Below are positions 63,801 to 64,000 of a DNA stretch of 64,000 nucleotides, piece after piece. Positions within the stretch are counted from its first letter, which is position 1; every line of letters begins with the position of its first letter. Made by a program: the position numbers and the translations under genes. The stretch is from Bacteroidales bacterium (GTDB lineage Bacteria; Bacteroidota; Bacteroidia; Bacteroidales; WCHB1-69): positions 23,291 to 87,290 of the forward strand of contig JAFZKY010000063.1 of NCBI GenBank assembly GCA_017551725.1, in the 5' to 3' direction. The notes below the pieces were generated by a model, which saw only the letters and a program-made list of their open reading frames with translations, did no database searches and was not told where the DNA came from.

Positions 63801-64000
63801 TGGCCAACGCCTCCGGCTGCGACTCCATTGTCACGCTCAACCTCACCGTCAAGGGACACACCTCCTACGGCACGGAGACCCTCACGGTCTGCGACAGCCT
63901 CGTATGGCACGGCAGAACCTACCTGTCGTCGGGCACTTACTACGACACGCTGGCCAACGCCTCCGGCTGCGACTCCGTCGTCACGCTCAACCTCACCGTC
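42890..64000 (+). CDS. Colossal secreted mosaic surface protein, partial (3' end off right edge)
   Basis: The frame is open from ATG 42890 to the right edge, 7037 codons, with no stop seen at the many points I followed. MKKFLLIAGCILMIAGALQAQE is a signal peptide. Two large paralogous modules lie at about residues 20-1520 and 1525-2995 (shared CMSTGRVQL, GIDTTG, CHCDS and HWRG motifs). Repeats like those of the 12643-21603 cargo follow (GCDSIITLHL), then several copies of a domain with DGWNNAAIKVYVDG (about 3675-4140), an Ig-like segment (about 4217-4290), an array of about 26 YDG/MBG-type units (about 4295-6835), and 50-residue repeats to the edge. The kinship to the T9SS cargo suggests surface display through T9SS, but the sorting domain is not in the window. 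Confidence 0.9.
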   Translation, partial: MKKFLLIAGCILMIAGALQAQESFTAEALYNTSYSREDSAAAGNHISYPCMSTGRVQLKIRGGSFPYTVITIKKNDDNSNDTLRTTVFTQRQYSDTDATKYNYFDHYTIDSLPSGNYIFTVTDGDGNTVTTRTVYLDYANVYPSWFYLAATSSNPHHHNVISVKAEIAMPYYCYDTLHRYAQYRISYGKNGGIHQGEWKHLPPTNALESYYYYDWDYKSYTRNAGSLVTIYIKDTVNEVGSYCELYDSLITFEYRVLNSCDTNDIRSWRFQIKGPSEDYFLQQKQRGIEVVSAPIDSCYRDVILRARTTQFMFWYKWDDFTNPSPTFLNVATQSHAFDYYLGYYTYPFTWIYQDWSANALSDPRIKTDHLVTGYDNETHMSISYPSVLTRQTLADYYGDHIYANQTLKYGIKRTLIDAKGCVLFVSRDTLVFDYDTMTLYDPIPYNHNLSQAGLCGTTTTPNWGIGYDTPLCDTSIRVFNILDTAEVFRDMTNTVIEVTCARDTTYNFTAVYNGTEYEITKNPLSTAEFTTVSPWHLSMKGHDLPEGRYIVKVTQPYYDMYDIFVDETFQPESFKRYENNIWVDFSTFNILISEQPSYTTTRKCQKMYVTYTNGQFSKENISKDHVVTSTENIGDAKFRVISGPSGGYSPEAKNINEPIFLTLPGDYVIEMFLDSIFYSNRPCRDERHYDTIHNDGGAIQKDYAWALMCNNGTGDVFVKGKNGTEPYTYTLSTADGVPLGIDTTGVFKNRPMNSSQYLSCEITDTCGSSLLIDSIKPEFISNVPQAEFENSEATLCERDSLYAIDNEVGNLYGYKWDGPNGFQATTSGPAVEIPVGAVNGWYKVTINTECPHVTTDSIYLTIKRVPQITLTGSDTICPDEDVVLGFTPLSFNNTTTDIHFTIAFSDANRTTTRDYSALSGATIYDTVKLYANTKIYPIYIDDEHCHNTVADPSDTVYVHLRNVASSDHIFTSNDITCYNSGAHLEAWSDYETPYIIRWHGDRGQTSLLKEETVTTAGAHSTFDTTGVTESTSLYISLDLGKEDYCPTIYNIPTNNLYISNGVTVLDEGQAWLYYDSGGPESDYNKKDTLIHTVISNDGRPLTITFGNVNLSNQSRLSVYRGAYAVQDSLMFDLIPGDHSTSQVVSSSGTFTFKFQSGQDVASGWEALIERQPATARITAWAENNTLVHQLVCQAGDNYNDIVNLIPAGIATPSELAELDSNLHHGGDYEYRKILGTDTHGCDSIFTLSYTVREIQIELSDVTVCRFPDGLPTTIDDTATAFVIGDEDAPLSYQWRVDGVAVGSSYSENGHKQGFTLPFSDYGEHNLTYMVYDSTHNCHDSTTAILQVSPMYLTESFDTLYSAAEAPYHWRGESYFEAGTYYDTAKTVCCHCDSIFKLNLTVLFEYNNKNICANKLPYEYDWNTDGTVDTTFETGTESGAYYIHGTSHLTGTDTVIPLMLTVLHESYYDTTIVVCADSFTMHGHTYTASGTETLVLENGNAAGCDSIITLHLQFERCAIRGHVIFSTINATCSGNGKIVYALTDDDGNILADSTAMANAHLSSVRLYYKAHENDPNMYRDWYKGGFDTLLIDPGFYFVGVEGIYYNEHVHYDTILTIGGSSSNFNAYPFMNNAKNYHAENYGTLPSLTCMSTGRVQLRITGGQFPYRVKIINNTTHDTLRTDVFNDRQHSGTDSLKSDYHDYYSIDSLHAGQWKFIVENGCGEGIPTGIVTVGAIRFPTITNIYICDYSGSFYDSNTVKIRVRINETYDYCYALVHQYAQYRFGIKDDGGDTLFSDWKQFPTFTDRNEIPLSPYVVEHAHAYCDIWDHDIILQYRVTGSCDTLQSKKFQIHKPNSSRSVWYKTYYTDTYTPANPAYDTVQCDIYRIDSSYYTYYRMRYDDYAYDNYCYENNNYQHYYTYPLTWVQQFWNANAPSDTITKRVTVGSINAYTNLYATEVADSLNIPYSPSDPIKIWLNATLVDGKGCVLYSIKDSLIFKYTRYPRYVEYIQGCGGGHVDPTCTPKWDNDLTYGKLDDNGYVSSSTTSDPCGSRKRAIRFYEDFCSEHRVVIRLTMSPTDPYDSDHSPYDNLYNFVGIYDPDSVPKWRVVRENPLNTAEIRFEKTSGFYMFTLADYNLLDGIYDFDVESADGANTYYYRYVTFEKSSTIQLVETPVHTLVSEGCVQNLKYTAGKFRQVTFTNTPHPEESYRNLTTNIHIIDGPIGYYNGTVGLNQLIPLYGSGRYIVEIYGTNYSGSVCANSRYRDTIYYDGYTIGYDHAYALLCEEGDTVGTVYVGGAYGTSPYTYTLYSDANLHGEVLGIDTTGIFYNIPMHSGQTLSCKIEDACGFYLGSAETTNNLNFPPSTLSDIQKVWFEDGTAITSTCEGTTVRAYAITAGDVFGYEWTGPNGFSDTTANPTITVPVGSESGWYKVTILNTNCAGIVSDSIYLNVEKAPSITLTGNDTICPGEKVVISFTPYSPRPETTSYDFTIAFSDTTGVTTRQYSVPYGATITDTFSFYLSTTVYPVSINDGHCEYIFNGDADSVYVHVLEIMATSEHIFTKNDTTCYNDGATLEAWSDWAAPYTIRWYNDMELTSLLKEETITSDYHSTYDTTNLTSDITVYVTLDKEGYCPTTYGLPTRVINMSNDTIVLVDAQTWQFFDSGGPTGNYGINEDFTQTFVSASGRPLTLKFNTLHLSSSAHLQVYKGMGISNDSLIRTITSSNYTSLISSKSGIITVKFRSGVVPASGWSATVEPAPATANVLVWPENNQTKVTDNVCQSLTGSYSDPYHIVPAIATQEQVDSVLRHGGTYTFTGIIGSDQHGCDSTITLTLNVRELQPSLTDWTLCLLPNSLTNSNNKHYETASISYVNLSGVSSSKTYHWAWAGDSVTRISGGGNNSSIGLRWDDYGTTNVTITATDNLGCSGTASAIWQIKPAYLLQENEIVNCATDTPFHWRGKALYETGLYYDSLQTSCCHCDSVYMLNLTVAPPLEIATVHELNICNGNSLELSASAAYCGNITHTYHDDFDRVGSVYTNISSALTTLTNIFETGAWVYSRDTAIEMSNLSTLTTRKLHLSNDFHIVFRIENKQSATLSFRISIDGVNKETISLPGRTKTNYTRYFDAATDTSIITLTTSGSSTYLHDIRIIDDSPCEFVWWQGTTDTISHVNTAVANFNLPEREGIKEVYVTATNGSGCKTTDTVLVNVYDCNEETICSNELPITRFDTTFEAGTVSGFYYIHTTSSVTGADTVIGYALTVLYETYYDTTITVCDESFTMHGHTYTEQGDYTIVLDHANAVGCDSIITLHLLFRPYPELITQYPSLTTSGEPFVLSASAQQCGDTTHYVHEDCSGLGDGLISEYYLPLRTIFNSRYLTWSIGDTAFRIGRASSYGYIVSKKQTAFPHGFTLELRAKGNYGSKLSIYVQPTGLPEIKNTIQFTETGEAEYQTFVFNYDIENTGFTLELSTYKNDTIGEYQVWVDDIRIIDNSPCEYVWWHNATDTFSYTSSASTTLTLPDGVSAGTGEVYVQATNAYGCSTVDTVTINLVDYYMDTICANKLPKTLHGIYFASGTVSGLYSETFTSSTGTDSVVKVNLVVLPRTVRRDTVTACGSYTWYGTTYTTSGVKSRTLYSSNVWGCDSIEYLHLTILPLPDFQLNHVAKVCSETPFDLSVNPAGIPQPCTFYFNLHDSYGDGWNNAAIKVYVDGATSPSETFTISSGSSASYQITSYYGEEYAFSWTKGGYPNECSFEITDSEGNTIFAKARTDNLAEGIFTTASCPTLAPPYEYVWWNSAGDTISHSSTVTTTLAMPQSLPVATTAPDTCIYTINLHGAYNDSWTNSYYGQNAIKVLIDDVPVDTLTIEQGSTEASYPIALNSDLVLSFVWEWGYSSYNNNYGNYCWFEIVNPQGDTIFIGEGSDFPQGGNQGRPFFYTSCSECTYTLNLSSTYSGSFGGGVKVTKDGVSKNYTVPYDYNASYPIPVNPGQVVSFSGLKCSQGDCFFEIVDLQGDIVRDGYANDYADQYSDSRAIYTASCPISNLCEYTLNLYSNNYNGWVNGLYGIRVTVDGVDGGTYTTKAYDASYKISVGHGQKLSFYTSNDNTALSQFSFDIVNPLGDVIYYSHYLPTTRLVYETTCPTDVDMVYMTVTNEYGCSITDSVMVSLMECTNKDTTICASDLPFTWNDTTFYAGTETGTYLFHHTTSSGEDSITSLRLTIIPPVSLDITPASQTIIYGQSITPITIAGEYGSLEHTTIPAYYSFDGHSITGTPPGPGSDTIVFTASSGTTPSCSVTKQVVVKVSKAMFTLTCPPSSARSKTYDGQPLQPHATVSNVVNGDTVKIEYSVDQELTWSDTAPSITHVSESMLEVRVRARHPKYEPIDCSYYLNIGCRSVVLTSLTRAKIYDGTPLMSDTVHVGGNRWIAGKEATYDNFASITNVSEGEYYYRYSSNYNAAYSAYVGYYDVNNTFDYHLAAGEDSSDYCITVNTGLLFLKPATIDFTCPPDTTTKIYDGIPIQPTATATGIPGDTIQIEYKVYKDTVRGYWSSGNYITYHQYLLKSTQNTAPSFTHTGFWRVDVKTLNNSNYSPQRTCSYYINITCREIALKSADSTIIYNGDTLKAPMVTVTSDSSWIVGKEATYSNFAYLTLPDSVRNTFDIILADGELASDYCITIDTGKLVMKKADLTLTCPHDTAKLFDGTALRPLATATGVASGDEIKIEYGAPNYYGNLVWGESAPGLTHVRDNRDSLAVQVRASHPAYDTAYCNYYIKINCRQITLTSYDSTKKFDGSTLRYASVAVSGDGWVPGHEGSYNYFASITYPGTTENSFGVSYPSGEYGWYYQDYCITRNYGTLTVTKGDIDLNCPDAAETTKEYNGNPLQPTASFPYGSPAYNYSAKIEYSTDSGATWSTTAPSITHVEEGPLPVLVRALDDFFDTTYCDYTLTMTCRPITLQSGTSSRAYNGTELRNENVTIGGSGWIRENGATGQVSVNPGQEIAFSWVDGSSDNECSFNIVDSQGNAVYTVNTYDNPSAGIFYSTTCPTGNTEPCTFTLNMRDKYDSWEGASIDVFVDGVQNSSFTVYYGDYVYRAATYSGFPGITNPGSIPNSFTYTLYEGEQASDYCITVDTGTLSVQQANFSLYCPSSASKTYDGNPLQRTASTSLWSGQGSSSDTILVEYSTDGGNTWSTTAPSITHVDESPLNVQVRASHPNYIANNSPCNYTLTINCRNLTVTSYSNWKYYDGTELRYEGASYSGWPYYGSYSQDDTAQISVGPGQEIAFSWVKGSYDNECSFNIVDPQGTIVHTVNTYDSHPSGIFYTATCPTGSTDSCTYTLYMHDLYSDGWNSAAIDVLIDGVHHDYYMIGKYPVFSNFAGLTNVDTIPNTFDYILPAGDKDTDYCVTVNYGTLSVRPSSSMWISAYDRYKMYDGTPLYPEVSVHNVLSSNDTIHLEYSVDNGATWTDTVPYLTHVLDDNNNGDGLYVRVRGTHPNYNTASTSFRLQVYRRNVSLESESDSKDFDGMPLTNHNVHIYSDGFVDGEGATFNVTGSQTDVGSSPNEFTYTLNSNTEASDYNIYTNFGTLRVYGYSISINCPDDDDTWKYYDGTKLMPIVTATGNSGAPVHIEYSVDNGTTWSDTVPYLIHVYDDHNHGDGLFVMVQASAPGHETTGCKYTLQVKRRPFTLTTVGGTRMYDGTDFTMDSIIIGGMGFAPGEEVMTHTIGSQRDVGKCPNMIDMDFSHIQLIGGRFPDFDHDYYFDMSTSLIIDTLYVTPRHVTLVSGDSIRQDDGTPLTYDTVFVHGDGFIAGEGFTANVTGEQIGVGSSPNTFTYTLNPGTKAINYEIDTVYGTLTLTRNMPITLRCPADTAVTKMYDGTPLRPMATATGVGGAVIDTIQYSVDGGLTWSDTIPYITHVLRSPGYDILGLPVEVRAIRMGYDTAYCGYTLTVTPRPITLATGSSTKIYDGDTLTNSSIIIGGAGFAPGEGITADLMGKVVHVGDPDSINYINPATISIFGGLRIIPINIAQGEFLLPDYSFDPDHDITWGHLTVTPRHITISTGSGEKMYDGYPLTNPTITVGGDGWAPGEGFTAAFTGYQLDEGWCYNYIDDESIEFYGGLTMASLMRDYVIDDVEWGELYVWKRTVVLTSGDSVKQYDGTPLTNHQVYVSGDGFANGDGFVGPEGFTAHFTGEQTEPGVSRNEFTYTLNSHTKACNYEITRVYGILTVTDGPAIDLHCPAMADRTKKYDGTPLQPVATATATGLASTDIKIEYSLDGDSWSETAPLLTHVNDDGNGGDGLDVYVRATYPGYDTVYCAYSMKITPRTLVFATGDSTKMYDGTPLTYDTIMVGGDGFVGAERLVLHLTSSQTNVGSCLNIIDFDNISMSDIQFLGGIQMNDYELDENILWGTLTVTPRSITLFTGDSSKTYDGTPLVYDTVFMTGDGFAAGEGATYNVTGSQTEIGYSPNAFTYSLNSGTNANNYLISTAQGTLRVTQGVPITLICPSANDATKMYDGSELQPVATATGVNAGDVIKIEYSDNNGISWSETAPSIINVMDGPKEVLVRASHSGYDTVYCDYTLTVTPRHIVLRTLDSTMMYNGDTLRCDKVEVLGDGFANGEGVIVHTGSWIKNVGTRTNYLDPNFIILPGTNIMNYSFNEDEFIWGILQVVPRILVIRTLDSTRMYNCDPLVYDSVEVIDNGSLGTGFAPGECAIMHTRYDLAPVNVGSQTNYLDGDNMSLCPGMTMQNFLNYTYDETRFEWGTLTVTPRRITLVSADSTKVYDGDPLTNDRIFALDSDFVCGQGFTANVTGSQTAVGSSPNTFTYTLNDGTEAFNYEIDTTYGTLTVTSTSCITTFGDTSAIACDKFTWYDSTYTVTPAVNPTHTFTNAAGCDSVVTLHLTIKGHTSYGTEALTVCDSLVWHGRTYLSSGSYNDTLANASGCDSIVTLNLTVKGHTSYGTEALAVCDSLVWHGRTYLSSGSYNDTLANASGCDSIVTLNLTVKGHTSYGTETLTVCDSLVWHGRTYLSSGTYYDTLANASGCDSVVTLNLTV
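43037..51870 (+). repeat. 4.75-4.8-kb internal tandem duplication
   Basis: The motif CMSTGRVQL recurs at 43037 and 47831 (offset 4794) and the CCHCDS motif at about 47051 and 51803 (offset 4752). The order of all sub-domains is kept between the two copies, while the residues have diverged, so the duplication is old. Confidence 0.85.
57827..58124 (+). other. Domain inserted inside a type B YDG unit (first)
   Basis: A type B unit (GGSGWIRENGAT...) is interrupted after about 30 residues by about 100 residues. These consist of the second half of one copy of the DGWNNAAIKVYVDG domain (QVSVNPGQEIAFSWVDG, NECSFNIVDSQGN) followed by the first half of the next (EPCTFTLNMRDKYDSWEG). The YDG unit then resumes (SGFPGITNPGSIPNSFTY). 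The frame is kept. Confidence 0.75.
58670..58965 (+). other. Domain inserted inside a type B YDG unit (second)
   Basis: Same arrangement as the first: QISVGPGQEIAFSWVKG, NECSFNIVDPQGT, then CTYTLYMHDLYSDGWNSA, after which the YDG unit resumes (FSNFAGLTNVDTIPNTFDY). The two inserts are clearly related to each other at DNA level. Confidence 0.75.
63551..64000 (+). repeat. 150-bp near-identical coding repeats at the right edge
   Basis: Three units at 63551-63700, 63701-63850 and 63851-64000, differing by a few bases (for example TEALTV/TEALAV/TETLTV). Each encodes 50 residues beginning KGHTSYGTE and ending GCDSIVTLNLTV. The array runs beyond the window. Confidence 0.95.

Noticed and set aside
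63551-64000. 150-bp repeats as insertion sequences or phage ends
   Set aside because: They are in frame, encode a 50-residue repeat already seen in diverged form upstream, and have no terminal inverted repeats or transposase.

Overview
The window reads as chromosomal DNA of an anaerobic, amino-acid-fermenting member of the Bacteroidales (phylum Bacteroidota). The evidence is: a type IX secretion system (T9SS) type B sorting domain on a giant surface protein, SprB-type repeats, a Bacteroidota BatD protein, a TonB-dependent receptor with a carboxypeptidase-regulatory-like head, a lysine-fermentation dehydrogenase (Kdd), and many promoters with the Bacteroidota -7 box TAnnTTTG. I see no rRNA, tRNA, CRISPR array or insertion sequence.

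Layout. 1-2281 (minus) is the start of a SprB-repeat adhesin whose 3' end lies off the left edge. 2282-2873 is a non-coding regulatory gap. 2874-4644 holds two paralogous coiled-coil PD-(D/E)XK nuclease-like proteins. 4792-7935 (minus) is a TonB receptor followed by a secreted heavy-metal-associated protein with a His/Cys repeat tail. 8024-12549 holds a MurL-type cell-wall epimerase, a sugar nucleotidyltransferase, peptidase E and an unusual BatD. 12643-21603 is a 2986-residue T9SS cargo. 21610-24782 holds a tiny minus-strand gene, an L,D-transpeptidase lipoprotein and a PARG-like hydrolase.

24863-31595 is a compact fatty-acid-synthase-like cluster: ketoreductase, ketosynthase, ACP, acyltransferase, methyltransferase, dehydratase, thioesterase, LolA-like carrier and a second dehydratase. 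Its content parallels aryl-polyene/flexirubin clusters, but no starter-activating enzyme, second ketosynthase or MMPL exporter is visible. 31609-33375 is topoisomerase III, with a C-terminal tail cut off by an in-frame TGA. 33502-35720 holds two exported proteins of unknown function. 35963-42631 (minus) holds Kdd, a Rossmann/DUF2520 protein, a uridine-kinase-like protein, RecF and an M49-type peptidase.

42890-64000 is one open frame of at least 7037 codons, still open at the right edge. It encodes a colossal secreted mosaic protein with a 4.8-kb internal duplication, about 26 YDG/MBG-type repeats, two apparent domain-in-domain insertions, and a terminal array of near-identical 150-bp repeats.

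About half of the window (roughly 32 of 64 kb) codes for three giant cell-surface proteins. The rest is mostly housekeeping and envelope functions (cell-wall building, lipid modification, metal uptake, DNA repair). The most interesting items are the reduced aryl-polyene-like cluster, the giant mosaic protein with nested domains, and the His/Cys-repeat metal protein paired with its TonB receptor. Coordinates and frames were read by eye; all family assignments are by recognition, not by database search.
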